A DNA stretch of 64,000 nt from Paraplanobispora takensis (GTDB lineage Bacteria; Actinomycetota; Actinomycetes; Streptosporangiales; Streptosporangiaceae): contig NZ_BOOK01000039.1 in assembly GCF_016863195.1 (NCBI RefSeq), forward strand, positions 1-64,000. The letters run 5' to 3'. Shown here in pieces: positions 39,505 through 48,289 of this stretch. The position numbers and the translations under genes were made by a program. Below the pieces are notes generated by a model. That model made no database searches. It was given only the letters and a program-made list of their open reading frames with translations, and was not told the DNA's origin. Positions within the stretch are counted from its first letter, which is position 1. Every line of letters begins with the position of its first letter.

Positions 39505-40926
39505 ATGATCCCTTCCTCCCATGAAGGACGCTGGGACGCGCGCCTGTGGGCCGCCCTGGCGGTCCTGTGCGCGGTCGTCTTCCTCGACGCCCTCGACGTC
39601 TCCATGGTCGGCGTCGCCCTTCCCTCCATCCAGGCGGACCTCGGGTTGTCCACCTCCGCCCTGCAATGGGTGGTCAGCGGCTACGTGCTCGGATACGGCG
39701 GACTGCTCCTGCTCGGGGGCCGCACCGCCGACCTGCTCGGGCGGCGCAGGGTGTTCCTCGTCGCGCTGGCGGTCTTCGCCGTGGCCTCCCTCCTCGGGGG
39801 CATCGTGGACGACGGCGGTCTGCTGATCGCCGCCCGGTTCGTCAAGGGCATCAGCGCCGCCTTCACGGCCCCCGCCGCCCTGTCCATCATCACGACCACC
39901 TTCGCCGAGGGCCCGGCCCGCAATCGGGCCCTCAGCATCTTCACCGCCTCCGGCGCCAGCGGCTTCTCGCTCGGCCTGGTCATCTCCGGCCTGCTGACCA
40001 GCCTCAACTGGCGCTGGACGTTCCTCATGCCCGTCCCCGTCGCGATCATCGCCCTGGTCGCGGCGCTGAAGTTCCTGCCCAGGCACCGCGAGGAGCGGGC
40101 CGAGGGCGGTCACGACCTCATCGGCGCCGTGACCATCACCGCCTCGATGCTGCTGCTGGTCTTCACCGTGGTGGAGGCCCCCGAGGCCGGCTGGGGATCG
40201 GTCCGCACCATCGGATCGCTGCTCGGCGCCGCCGCCCTGCTGGCCGTTTTCGTCATCGCCGAGCTGAAGGTCAGGCACCCGCTGGTACGGCTGGGCATCC
40301 TGCGCTCCGGACCGATCGTCCGGGCCAACCTCGGGCTGGTGATCCTGTTCGGCTCCTACGTCGGCTTCCAGTTCGTGGCGATGCAGTACTTCCAGAACTT
40401 CCTGCACTGGTCCGCCCTGGAGACCGCGCTGGCGTTCCTGCCCGCCGGCCTGCTGGTGGCCGTGACGTCCACCAAGATGGGGGACCTGGCCGACCGCTTC
40501 GGCACCGCCCGGCTGATCGTGATCGGCTCGGCGGCGCTGGCCGGGGGATACGCGTTCTTCCTGCGCCTGGACGGCGCCCCCAGCCTGGCCACGCTGATCA
40601 TCCCCGGCATGGTCCTGCTCGGCGTCGCCTTCGCCCTGTCCTTCCCCTCACTCAACATCCAGGCCACCAACGGCGTGGCCGACGACGAGCAGGGACTGGC
40701 CTCCGGCCTGCTCAACACCTCCGGTCAGGTCGGCGGCGCGGTCGTGCTGGCGGTGGTGACGGCGGTGCTGACCTCCAGCACCGGCGCCGACCCGCTGGAC
40801 GGCTTCCACGCCGCGATCGCGGTCTCCGCGATCCTCGGCCTGGTCGGGCTCGGCATCTCCCTCACCGGCCTGCTGGGATCCCGTACGGCCGTGCGGGAGG
40901 AGGAGAAGGTCCTGGAGACCGTCTGA
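39505..40926 (+). CDS. MFS drug-efflux transporter, DHA2 family
   Basis: 473 residues from an ATG at 39505 (MIPSSHEGRWDARLW). No ribosome site precedes it, and the predicted transcription start is two bases upstream, so the message may be leaderless. About 14 hydrophobic segments are seen. Motifs include FLDALDVSMVGVALPSI in helix 1, GGRTADLLGRRRVFL in the 2-3 loop, and the antiporter-type SGASGFSLGLVISG in helix 5. The substrate is unknown. Control by the divergent MarR protein is likely. A very strong hairpin lies 48 bases after the stop. Confidence 0.92.
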   Translation: MIPSSHEGRWDARLWAALAVLCAVVFLDALDVSMVGVALPSIQADLGLSTSALQWVVSGYVLGYGGLLLLGGRTADLLGRRRVFLVALAVFAVASLLGGIVDDGGLLIAARFVKGISAAFTAPAALSIITTTFAEGPARNRALSIFTASGASGFSLGLVISGLLTSLNWRWTFLMPVPVAIIALVAALKFLPRHREERAEGGHDLIGAVTITASMLLLVFTVVEAPEAGWGSVRTIGSLLGAAALLAVFVIAELKVRHPLVRLGILRSGPIVRANLGLVILFGSYVGFQFVAMQYFQNFLHWSALETALAFLPAGLLVAVTSTKMGDLADRFGTARLIVIGSAALAGGYAFFLRLDGAPSLATLIIPGMVLLGVAFALSFPSLNIQATNGVADDEQGLASGLLNTSGQVGGAVVLAVVTAVLTSSTGADPLDGFHAAIAVSAILGLVGLGISLTGLLGSRTAVREEEKVLETV

Positions 40927-40974
40927 GGACCGCGTTCCCCTTCCGCGACCGGGGCCCGGAAGAGGACTGATCCC

Positions 40975-41006
40975 GCCGCCGCGGAGGGCCCGCCCTCCGC
41001 GGCGGC
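40975..41006 (+). terminator. Terminator after the efflux gene
   Basis: Perfect 15-bp arms GCCGCCGCGGAGGGC / GCCCTCCGCGGCGGC with only two bases between them, so the real loop takes a few of the inner pairs. Confidence 0.8.
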
Positions 41007-41100
41007 CTCTCCCATGCCGTCTCGATATCCACCCCGCGGACAGGGAGATGTGGCTGAACCTTTCATGGGTATGGCACGTCCTACCAGGCAGGAGGCCCAC

Positions 41101-41733
41101 ATGAACCGTTCCCGTGCCGCGTTCGCCCTCGTCCCCCTCGTCCTGCTGCTGACCGGCTGCGGCGGCGAGGCGACCCGGGCCACCTCCGCGCCCGCCGCGC
41201 AGGAGAGCACCGCCGAGACCACGGCCGCTCCTGAGCCGGTCTCCCCGGACTCCTCGCCGGGCTCCTCCTCGGACCGGTCGGTGGGGCCGGCCGACCTCAA
41301 GCCGCCGACCGGGACCCGGACGGTGGAGGTCAAGCGGAGCCTGGACGAGCCGCCGATCGTCACCGGCGTGCGCTACGCCGAGCACCGGGGCTTCGACCGG
41401 GTGGTCGTCGACTACCGGGGCGACCTGCCGGGATACCGGGTCGAGTGGGTGCCCGAGCTGGTCCAGGACGGGTCGGGCGAGCCCATCGAGGTCGAGGGCG
41501 GGGCCTACCTCCAGGTGACGATCATCCCGGCCAACGCCCACGACGAGGACGGGGCGCCGACCTGGAAGGGCGGACCGATCTTCAAAGCCGGCCTGGGCAA
41601 CGTGAAGAACGTCGTCAAGACCGGTGACTTCGAGGCCGTGGTCGGCGTCGGCATCGTGCTGGAGCACCGGGCGGGGTTCCGCGTGAAGGAGTACCGCTCG
41701 CCGAACCGGCTGGTCATCGACGTCGCCCACTGA
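41101..41733 (+). CDS. AMIN-like domain lipoprotein
   Basis: 210 residues, ATG with GGAGG upstream. The signal peptide ends with the lipobox LTGC (ALVPLVLLLTGC), so it is a lipoprotein anchored at about residue 20. A Ser/Thr/Pro linker runs to about residue 65. The C-terminal domain (about 80-210) has the AMIN-like pattern VTGVRYAEHRGFDRVVVDYRG near its start and YRSPNRLVIDVAH at the end. AMIN-type domains often bind cell-wall or surface polymers. No enzyme domain is attached. It stands alone between an efflux gene and a cupin gene. Confidence 0.85.
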   Translation: MNRSRAAFALVPLVLLLTGCGGEATRATSAPAAQESTAETTAAPEPVSPDSSPGSSSDRSVGPADLKPPTGTRTVEVKRSLDEPPIVTGVRYAEHRGFDRVVVDYRGDLPGYRVEWVPELVQDGSGEPIEVEGGAYLQVTIIPANAHDEDGAPTWKGGPIFKAGLGNVKNVVKTGDFEAVVGVGIVLEHRAGFRVKEYRSPNRLVIDVAH

Positions 41734-41781
41734 GGCGTGGCCCACTGAGGGGCCCGGCCGGGCCGGTGACAAAATGGTCTG

Positions 41782-42135
41782 ATGGTACGGAAAATCGATA
41801 GCGCGACACGGATCCCCGTCCCGGGCGGCAAGGTCATCGACGAGTACGTCGGCCGGGTCAACAGCGGCGAGAGCGCGATCTCGATCGCGCACATGACGGC
41901 CCCGGCCGGATGGGACGAGCCCGCCCAGGCGCCGGAGTTCGCCGAGTACACCCTGGTGCTCAAGGGTACGGTCATCGTGGAGCACGCCGAGGGCGTCACC
42001 GAGGTCCACGCCGGTCAGGCGTTCGCGTGCGAGCCGGGGGAGAAGATCCGCTACAGCTGCGGTTCCGAGGGCGCGGAGTACGTCGCCGTCTGCCTGCCCG
42101 CCTTCTCTCCCGAGACGGTCCACCGCGACGAGTGA
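41782..42135 (+). CDS. Cupin-domain protein
   Basis: 117 residues, ATG start. It has a single beta-barrel cupin domain: PEFAEYTLVLKGTVIVEHAEGV corresponds to motif 1 (G-x5-H-x-H region, quoted as PEFAEYTLVL and KGTVIV for the strand), and HAGQAFACEPGEKIRYSC to motif 2. The metal-binding histidines of classical cupins are largely missing from motif 1, so it may bind a ligand without metal. It lies directly upstream of the adenosine deaminase gene, 91 bases away, in the same direction. The function is unknown. Confidence 0.8.
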   Translation: MVRKIDSATRIPVPGGKVIDEYVGRVNSGESAISIAHMTAPAGWDEPAQAPEFAEYTLVLKGTVIVEHAEGVTEVHAGQAFACEPGEKIRYSCGSEGAEYVAVCLPAFSPETVHRDE

Positions 42136-42226
42136 CGCGGTGACGCGGTGACCGAACGACCAGCTGACCACCTGACCGCCTGATCGACGCAGATCGCCGA
42201 CGGGACCCTGACAGTAGGATGACGAG

Positions 42227-43306
42227 ATGAGCCAGCCACCCACCCTTGAGGAGATCCGCCGGGCCCCGAAGGTCCTGCTCCACGACCACCTCGACGGTGG
42301 TCTGCGGCCGGAGACCATCGTCGACCTGGCCCGCGAGACCGGCTACGACCGGTTGCCCACGACCGACCCGGACAGCCTGCGGACCTGGTTCCAGGAGGCC
42401 TCCGACTCGGGTTCGCTGGAGCGCTACCTGGAGACCTTCGACCACACGGTCGGCGTCATGCAGACGCGCGAGTCGCTGGTCCGGGTCGCCGCCGAGTGCG
42501 CCGAGGACCTCGCGAACGACGGCGTGGTCTACGCGGAGGTGCGCTACGCGCCCGAGCAGCACACCTCCCGGGGGCTGAGCCTGGAGGAGGTCATCGAGGC
42601 CGTTCTGGAGGGGTTCAGGATCGGCTCCGAGGGCCGGGGCATCCGGGTGGGCACGCTGCTGACCGCGATGCGTCACCAGGCCAGGTCCATGGAGATCGCC
42701 GAGCTCGCGGTCCGCTACCGCGACGTCGGCGTGGCCGGGTTCGACATCGCCGGAGCCGAGGCGGGCTACCCGCCCACGCGCCACCTGGACGCGTTCGAAT
42801 ACCTGCAGCGGGAGAACGCCCACTTCACCATCCACGCCGGCGAGGCCTTCGGCCTGCCGTCCATCTGGCAGGCGATCCAGTGGTGCGGCGCCGACCGGCT
42901 GGGCCACGGCGTGCGGATCATCGACGACATCGCGGTGTCCGGTGACGGCGAGCCCAAGCTCGGCCGCCTGGCGGCCTACGTCCGTGACAAGCGCATCCCG
43001 CTGGAGATGTGCCCCACCTCGAACCTGCAGACGGGCGCCGCCTCCTCCATCGCCGAGCACCCGATCGGGCTGCTGCGGCGCCTGAACTTCCGGGTCACCG
43101 TCAACACCGACAACCGGCTGATGAGCGCGACGACCGTCTCGCAGGAGTTCGCCAAGCTGGTGGAGGCGTTCGGCTACGGCTGGGACGACATGCAGTGGTT
43201 CACCATCAACGCCATGAAGTCGGCCTTCCTGCCCTTCGACGACCGCCTGGCGCTCATCAACGGGGTCATCAAGCCCGGGTTCGCGCGGCTCAAATGGCAG
43301 GCGTGA
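42227..43306 (+). CDS. add: Adenosine deaminase
   Basis: 359 residues, ATG start. It is a zinc amidohydrolase that converts (deoxy)adenosine to (deoxy)inosine. The metal and catalytic residues are present: HDHLDGG at the N-terminus, HAGEAFG with the His and proton-donor Glu, the His in GHGVRI, and Asp in NTDNR. The CPTSN motif is also typical. The C-terminus ends at KWQA. Inosine made here would be split by the purine nucleoside phosphorylase encoded at 47389. It is 25 bases ahead of a PH-domain gene and may share its message. Confidence 0.96.
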   Translation: MSQPPTLEEIRRAPKVLLHDHLDGGLRPETIVDLARETGYDRLPTTDPDSLRTWFQEASDSGSLERYLETFDHTVGVMQTRESLVRVAAECAEDLANDGVVYAEVRYAPEQHTSRGLSLEEVIEAVLEGFRIGSEGRGIRVGTLLTAMRHQARSMEIAELAVRYRDVGVAGFDIAGAEAGYPPTRHLDAFEYLQRENAHFTIHAGEAFGLPSIWQAIQWCGADRLGHGVRIIDDIAVSGDGEPKLGRLAAYVRDKRIPLEMCPTSNLQTGAASSIAEHPIGLLRRLNFRVTVNTDNRLMSATTVSQEFAKLVEAFGYGWDDMQWFTINAMKSAFLPFDDRLALINGVIKPGFARLKWQA

Positions 43307-43331
43307 GCGGGCGCCCGGTGAGGCGGGCCCG

Positions 43332-44066
43332 ATGAGACAGGTGTTCCGGTCGAAGCTCGCCCTGATCCTCGGCTGGGTGTGGATGGTCTTCGCCGCACTC
43401 AGCGCGGCCGACCTGATCATCCGCTACAGCGGGCCGTCCTCGATGGTCGCGGCGGCGGTGCTGGGCGTGCTGACGGCGCTGGTCTACATCACCTGCCTGC
43501 GCCCGGCGGTCATCCTGACCGAGGAGAGCCTGCGGGTCCGCAACCCCTTCAGGACCGTCTCCGTGCCCTGGGCGGATGTGGACGACGTCGTGGTCTCCCA
43601 CGCGATCACGATCACCGCGGCGGGGCGGGTCGTCCGCTGCTGGACGCCCCAGACCACGGCCAGGGAGCGGGCGGCGGCCACACGGCGCGGGCAGTCCGCC
43701 CCGCAGCGCGGCGCTTTCGCGACCGAGCCCGTCCGCACCAAGGGGGAGCAGGCCGCGGCCGAGGCGCTGTCGGGCAGGACCCACGCCGACTGGGTGGCAC
43801 AGCAGATCACCGAGCGGGCCGAGGCCGCCCGCCGCTCCGCCGCCTCCCGCCCCGGACCCGCGTCCCCGGCCGCATCGGGAACCCCCGCCGAACCCGGCGG
43901 AGCGGCGTCCGGCCCGGCCGGCTCGACGGCCTCCACCGATCCGACGGCCTCCGGCGGCTCCACCGCGGCCGGTGCCGGAGCACTGCGCATCGGCTGGGCC
44001 CCGGACGCCCTGGCCGCCGTCGGGGCCGCGCTCGTCCTCATCGTGGCCGCCGTCATCGTCTCCTGA
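43332..44066 (+). CDS. PH-domain membrane protein
   Basis: 244 residues, ATG start. Two hydrophobic helices (about 9-26 and 34-56) are followed by a bacterial PH-like domain (about 58-100), with VILTEESLRVRNPFRTVSVPWADVDDV as the strand pattern typical of the YdbT/bPH families (quoted by its parts ILTEESLRVRN and VSVPWADVDDV). A long Ala/Ser/Gly/Thr linker (about 150-215) leads to a third helix at the C-terminus. The layout is that of actinobacterial PH-domain membrane proteins of unknown role. It converges on the ATPase gene at 44086, with 19 bases between stops. Confidence 0.8.
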   Translation: MRQVFRSKLALILGWVWMVFAALSAADLIIRYSGPSSMVAAAVLGVLTALVYITCLRPAVILTEESLRVRNPFRTVSVPWADVDDVVVSHAITITAAGRVVRCWTPQTTARERAAATRRGQSAPQRGAFATEPVRTKGEQAAAEALSGRTHADWVAQQITERAEAARRSAASRPGPASPAASGTPAEPGGAASGPAGSTASTDPTASGGSTAAGAGALRIGWAPDALAAVGAALVLIVAAVIVS

Positions 44067-44085
44067 GCCGCCTCCCCGCGGGGGG

Positions 44086-45510
44086 TCAGCTCCCCCGGGG
44101 ACGCCAGGCGCCGACGAGGTCGTCGGGGGTGACCAGCCTGACCTCGGCGGTCTCCGTACCGCTCCGGGAGACGGCGAAGAGCGGGACCTCGGCGCCGGCG
44201 CCGGGCAGCTTCGAGCGGCGGATGATGAGCTCGTGCAGGTCGCGCCGGTCGAAGGGGCGGTCCTCGCGCCAGGTGACCGCGCCGACCATGGTGATCGTCT
44301 CGCCGACCGGCTCGCGGTCCGCCCCCACGATGTCGATCTCCGGGTCGCCGGTGCGGGTCCAGTAGCCGCCGACCGCGCCCGTGCGCCGGGGCAGCCCGTC
44401 CATCCGCCGCAGCGACTGCCTGACCAGGGGGACCACGGCCGCGCCGCGCCAGGAGTCCCAGGAGCCGAGCACACGGGCGAGGGCGAGGTCGCCCCGCCCC
44501 CGTTCGATCTCCGGGAGCCCGGGGCCGACGAAGGACAGCCAGAACCACAGATGCGCGTCCGCGACCCGGTAGCGGGTCTCGCGTGAGGGCCGGGTGGCCA
44601 GCGGCAGGTCGGCGACGACCAGCCGCCTGTCCACCAGGGACTGCAGCGCCCGGTTGAGCGAGGCCCGGGGGACCTCGGGGACGGCGCGGCCGATGGCGGA
44701 GTGGGTGCGCGCCCCCGAGGCGACGGCGTTCAGCACGGCCCGCGCCTGCGCGTCCGGGGCCATCTCCGCGGCGAGGGCGCGCTCGCCGGTCACCACCAGC
44801 GCCGAGGCGGGGTCGGCCAGGGCGCGCCGGAGGTACTCCCCGGTCGTGAGCCCCCGCGGCCACCTCCCGCAGATCATCGGCAGGCCGCCGGAGACCAGGC
44901 GGGCGTCGACGGCCTCGGCCGCGGGCAGTTCCAGGGCGTCGGCCACGTCGGCGGGGGTCAGGGGGTGGACCACCATCTCGGTGGCCCGCATGTAGAACGG
45001 CCGGCCGGGCCGGTTGACCGCTTCCATCACCGGCAGGTCCGAGCCGACGAGGACGAGCAGCACCGGGCGGCGCGACAGCTCGCGGGCGAACGTCACCTGC
45101 AGCGTGCCCTCGAAGTCCGGGTCGGCGGCCAGCAGGTGCGGCAGGTCGTCCACGACGAGGATGCTCGGGGCGTCCTGGGGCAGGGCCGCGGCCACCAGGG
45201 CCAGCGCGTCCTGCCACGACCCGGCGGACCGCCCGGCCAGGCCCCCGTCGCCGGGGAGGCCGGAGGCGCCGGCCGCGGCGAGGAACTCGCGCAGCTGCTG
45301 GGCCGGTGACCCGGGGGGAGCGGAGTAGAACACGCAGGGGACGCCCGAGCGGCGGGCGAACTCCTCCACCAGGCGCGACTTGCCGACGCGGCGGCGCCCG
45401 CGCATCAGGACGGCCCGCCCGGGCCGCCCCCCTCTGCCGCCCGACTCCACCCGGTCCAGCAGAAGCTGGAGTTTTCCCAGCTCAGCAGGCCTTTCAATGA
45501 ACCGGTCCAT
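44086..45510 (-). CDS. AAA-type ATPase with DUF234-like C-terminal domain
   Basis: 474 residues from an ATG at 45510 (MDRFIERPAELGKL), with GGAGGGCG just upstream. The N-terminal ATPase domain has Walker A GRRRVGKSRL and Walker B ILVVDDLPHL, plus the sensor-like VLVGSD. A winged-helix region follows (THSAIGRAVPEVPRASLNRA, LVDRRLVVADLP). The C-terminal domain matches DUF234, a restriction-like fold in which an E-I-D-I-V strand is usually followed by E-x-K. Here GDPEIDIVG is present, but the second strand reads MVGAVTW, without the acidic-lysine pair, so nuclease activity is doubtful. Such ATPases are common in archaea and actinobacteria and their role is unknown. The upstream region has an elaborate repeat. 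Confidence 0.85.
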   Translation of the reverse strand: MDRFIERPAELGKLQLLLDRVESGGRGGRPGRAVLMRGRRRVGKSRLVEEFARRSGVPCVFYSAPPGSPAQQLREFLAAAGASGLPGDGGLAGRSAGSWQDALALVAAALPQDAPSILVVDDLPHLLAADPDFEGTLQVTFARELSRRPVLLVLVGSDLPVMEAVNRPGRPFYMRATEMVVHPLTPADVADALELPAAEAVDARLVSGGLPMICGRWPRGLTTGEYLRRALADPASALVVTGERALAAEMAPDAQARAVLNAVASGARTHSAIGRAVPEVPRASLNRALQSLVDRRLVVADLPLATRPSRETRYRVADAHLWFWLSFVGPGLPEIERGRGDLALARVLGSWDSWRGAAVVPLVRQSLRRMDGLPRRTGAVGGYWTRTGDPEIDIVGADREPVGETITMVGAVTWREDRPFDRRDLHELIIRRSKLPGAGAEVPLFAVSRSGTETAEVRLVTPDDLVGAWRPRGS

Positions 45511-45521
45511 CGCCCTCCGAC

Positions 45522-45569
45522 GGTCTCGGCCGTGAGACTCTCCGCAGTGAGACTCTCCGTCCCGAGACC
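45522..45569. promoter_or_regulatory. Nested repeats upstream of the ATPase gene
   Basis: GGTCTCGG (45522-45529) and CCGAGACC (45562-45569) are perfect inverted arms. Between them GTGAGACTCTCCG is repeated at 45532-45544 and 45547-45559, 15 bases apart. GTCTC/GAGAC pairs recur throughout. The block begins 12 bases from the ATPase start codon, so it lies in the promoter or leader and may be an autoregulatory site. Confidence 0.5.
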
Positions 45570-45654
45570 ATCGCAAGCGGCCGTCTCCTCCATGAGATGA
45601 CCAAATGCGCTCAGACTCCCGCCGGGGACGGCCGGACGGCCCGACCCCGGACGG

Positions 45655-47295
45655 CTACAGACCCAGGACGGCGGACAGGTCCGTCTTCAGGGCGTCGAGA
45701 TCCCGTACGGCCTGCGCCCGCGCGCCGGCGACCTCGCCGTCCACCGGGACGACGACCTCCAGATAGCACTTGAGCTTCGGCTCGGTGCCCGAGGGCCGGA
45801 CCACGACGCGGGCGCCGCCCGCCAGGACGTACCGCAGGCCGTCGGTGGGCGGCAGGCCGCCCGCGCCCAGGCTCAGATCCTCGGCCGACTCGACCGCGCG
45901 GCCGCCGAGCTGTGCGGGCGGGGTGGCGCGCAGGCGGGCCATGGCCCCGGCGATCAGCGACAGGTCGGCGACCCGGACCGAGAGCTGGGAGGTGGCGTGC
46001 AGGCCGTACCTGCGGGCCTGGTCGTCGAGCAGGTCGAGCAGGGTGCGGCCCTCGCGCTTGGCCCGGGCGGCCATGCCGGCGACGGTCAGGGCCGCGCCGA
46101 TGCCGTCCTTGTCGTGGACGGGCAGGCCGGTGTCCGAGCCGACGCTGTAGCCCAGCGCCTCCTCGTAGCCGAAGACCATGCCGTCACCGGCCTTCATGAT
46201 CCACTTGAAGCCGGTGAGGGTCTCGGCGTAGCGCACGCCGTACTCCGCGGCGATCTTGCCGAGCAGGGACGAGGAGACGATGGTGGTGGCCACCAGCCGG
46301 TCGCCGGAGGTGCTCGCGATCACGTGCTCGCCCAGGAGCGCGCCGACCTCGTCGCCGGTGAGCATCCGGTAGCCGCCGCCGGGCAGCGGCACGCCCACCG
46401 CGCAGCGGTCGGCGTCCGGGTCGTTGGCCAGCACGATGTCGGCGTCGATCTGCCCGGCCAGCTCCAGCGCGAGGTCCATCGCGCCGGGCTCCTCCGGGTT
46501 GGGGAAGGAGACGGTGGGGAAGTCCGGATCGGGATCGGCCTGGGCCTTCACGGTCACCGGGCTCGCGAACCCGGCGGCCAGGAACGCGGCCGTGAGCGTG
46601 ACGCCGCCGACGCCGTGCAGGGGGGTGTAGGCCACCCGCAGGTCGCGGTCCTCACCGAGCGGCAGCAGGGTCACCGCGTCCAGGTAGGCGGCGACGATCT
46701 CCTCGCCGAGATCGGTCCAGGCGGGGTCGGACGGAGAGCCGAGGGGAAGCTCGGAGACCGGCCCGGCGGCGTCGATGGCCGCGGAGATCTCCGCGTCGAT
46801 CGGCGGCACGATCTGGGAGCCGTCGCCCCAGTAGACCTTGTAGCCGTTGTCCCGGGGCGGGTTGTGGCTGGCGGTGACGGTCACGCCCGCGTCCGCGCCC
46901 AGGTGCCGTACGGCGAAGGCCAGCACGGGGGTGGGCAGCGGGGCGGGCAGCAGCGACGCCCGCAGCCCCGCGCCGGTGAGCACGGCCGCGGTGTCGCGGG
47001 CGAAGACGTCGGAGTTGTAGCGGGCGTCGTAGCCGATCACGACGTGCCGGTCGGGGCCGAGGACGGCGGCCAGGCCGGCGGCGGCGCGCATGACGGTGAC
47101 CCGGTTCATCCGGTTGGGCCCGGCGCCCAGCTCCCCGCGGAGCCCGGCGGTGCCGAACTCCAGCTTGGCCTGGAACCTGTCGCGCAGCGCCGTCTCGTCG
47201 CCGCCGGAGAGGAGGGCCTCCAGTTCGGCCCGGGTCTGCGGGTCCGGGTCCTGGGCCAGCCAGGCCTGTGCGAGCCGTACGAGATCGCTGCTCAT
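45655..47295 (-). CDS. Phospho-sugar mutase (PGM2/PmmB type)
   Basis: 546 residues, ATG start. All four domains of the alpha-D-phosphohexomutase superfamily are present: the phosphoserine loop TASHNPPRDNGYKVYW, the metal loop DPDADRCAVG, the sugar-binding GYEEALGYSVG, and the phosphate-binding RPSGTEPKLKCYLE (quoted in pieces). The GTAGLRGE start and the length of about 550 put it with PGM2/PmmB enzymes, which act on glucose, mannose or pentose phosphates. Located next to purine nucleoside phosphorylase, a phosphopentomutase role (ribose 1-phosphate to ribose 5-phosphate) would complete nucleoside salvage; this is inference. PmmB sits next to deoD in Mycobacterium tuberculosis too. Confidence 0.93.
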   Translation of the reverse strand: MSSDLVRLAQAWLAQDPDPQTRAELEALLSGGDETALRDRFQAKLEFGTAGLRGELGAGPNRMNRVTVMRAAAGLAAVLGPDRHVVIGYDARYNSDVFARDTAAVLTGAGLRASLLPAPLPTPVLAFAVRHLGADAGVTVTASHNPPRDNGYKVYWGDGSQIVPPIDAEISAAIDAAGPVSELPLGSPSDPAWTDLGEEIVAAYLDAVTLLPLGEDRDLRVAYTPLHGVGGVTLTAAFLAAGFASPVTVKAQADPDPDFPTVSFPNPEEPGAMDLALELAGQIDADIVLANDPDADRCAVGVPLPGGGYRMLTGDEVGALLGEHVIASTSGDRLVATTIVSSSLLGKIAAEYGVRYAETLTGFKWIMKAGDGMVFGYEEALGYSVGSDTGLPVHDKDGIGAALTVAGMAARAKREGRTLLDLLDDQARRYGLHATSQLSVRVADLSLIAGAMARLRATPPAQLGGRAVESAEDLSLGAGGLPPTDGLRYVLAGGARVVVRPSGTEPKLKCYLEVVVPVDGEVAGARAQAVRDLDALKTDLSAVLGL

Positions 47296-47312
47296 GTCAC
47301 CTCACGCTCCGG

Positions 47313-47384
47313 GGCGGGGGGATCGCCCCCGCCGGTTGTGCCTGGAGTCCGCGGGGCCCGTGCCCGGTCGGACGGGGCCCGCGG
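47313..47384 (-). terminator. Two hairpins between the phosphorylase and mutase genes
   Basis: For minus-strand transcription the first structure is a 13-bp stem with one mismatch (47349-47361 pairs with 47372-47384), directly after the phosphorylase stop. The second is GGCGGGGG / CCCCCGCC (47313-47333) with a 5-base loop, just before the mutase start at 47295. They suggest termination or attenuation between the two genes. Confidence 0.6.
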
Positions 47385-47388
47385 CCGC

Positions 47389-48192
47389 TTACAGCTTGCT
47401 GACGACCTGGCCGAGCAGTTCGCCCATCCGGGTGGCGGTGGCGCGGCCGACCTCCAGCACCTCCTGGTGGTTCAGCGGCTCGCCGACCAGACCGGCGCCC
47501 GGGTTGGTGACCAGGGAGATGCCGAGCACCTCGGCGCCGCCCTCGCGGGCCGCGATGGCCTCCAGCACGGTGGACATGCCCACCATGTCGCCGCCGATGG
47601 TCCGGCACATCTGGATCTCGGCCGGGGTCTCGTAGGTCGGGCCGCGGAAGGCGATGTAGACGCCCTCGGCCATGCCGGGGTCGACCTCGCGGACCAGGGC
47701 GCGCAGCCGCCGGGAGTAGACCTCGGTGAGGTCGATGAAGGTGGCGCCGGTCAGGGGGTTGGCGCCGGTCAGGTTGATGTGGTCGCTGATCAGGATCGCC
47801 TCGCCGACCTTCTGGGTCTCCGGGCGCAGGCCGCCCGCGGCGTTGGTCAGCACGACCGTGCGCACCCCGGCCTTGATCGCGGTCCGCACGCCGTGCACGA
47901 CCGGCTCGACGCCCCGGCCCTCGTAGAGGTGGGTGCGGCCGAGGAGGATCAGGGCGCTCGCGCCCGTCGCGGTCCGCACGGCGCGGATCCGGCCCGCGTG
48001 ACCGGCCACGGCGGCGGGGGTGAACCCGGGCAGGTCGGTCACCGGGATCTCGGCGAGGGTCTCTCCGATCGCGTCGGCGGCCGGGACCCAGCCCGACCCC
48101 ATCACCAGCGCGACGTCGAAGGAATCGACTCCGGTGGCGCTCCTCAGCGCGATCGCGGCGTCCGTGGCGAGTGCATAAGGGTCATTGGTCAC
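47389..48192 (-). CDS. punA: Purine nucleoside phosphorylase, trimeric type
   Basis: 267 residues from a GTG at 48192 (VTNDPYALATDAA); an upstream extension rich in Arg and Pro is rejected. It belongs to the low-molecular-mass trimeric enzymes that split inosine and guanosine with phosphate. Motifs are ALVMGSGWVP for phosphate binding, GRTHLYEG, SDHINLTGANPL, RGPTYETPAE with the catalytic Glu, and VGMSTVLEA. It takes the product of adenosine deaminase and yields ribose 1-phosphate for the neighbouring mutase. The ribosome site is weak (GTGAG). It probably shares a message with the gamma-glutamylcyclotransferase-like gene upstream. Confidence 0.95.
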   Translation of the reverse strand: MTNDPYALATDAAIALRSATGVDSFDVALVMGSGWVPAADAIGETLAEIPVTDLPGFTPAAVAGHAGRIRAVRTATGASALILLGRTHLYEGRGVEPVVHGVRTAIKAGVRTVVLTNAAGGLRPETQKVGEAILISDHINLTGANPLTGATFIDLTEVYSRRLRALVREVDPGMAEGVYIAFRGPTYETPAEIQMCRTIGGDMVGMSTVLEAIAAREGGAEVLGISLVTNPGAGLVGEPLNHQEVLEVGRATATRMGELLGQVVSKL

Positions 48193-48289
48193 CTCACCGA
48201 GCGTACTCGTCCGGTCCCCCGGACCACGCCGGGGGCGCGTCGCGTCGCCCGGTGACGTGCCCACCGGCCGCCCGGCGGCGTGTCGTCCG

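Noticed and set aside
38980-40407. Minus-strand frame of 475 codons that includes the MarR protein as its C-terminal part
   Set aside because: The first 330 codons run antisense through the MFS gene and its promoter; only the last part from 39417 is a real gene.
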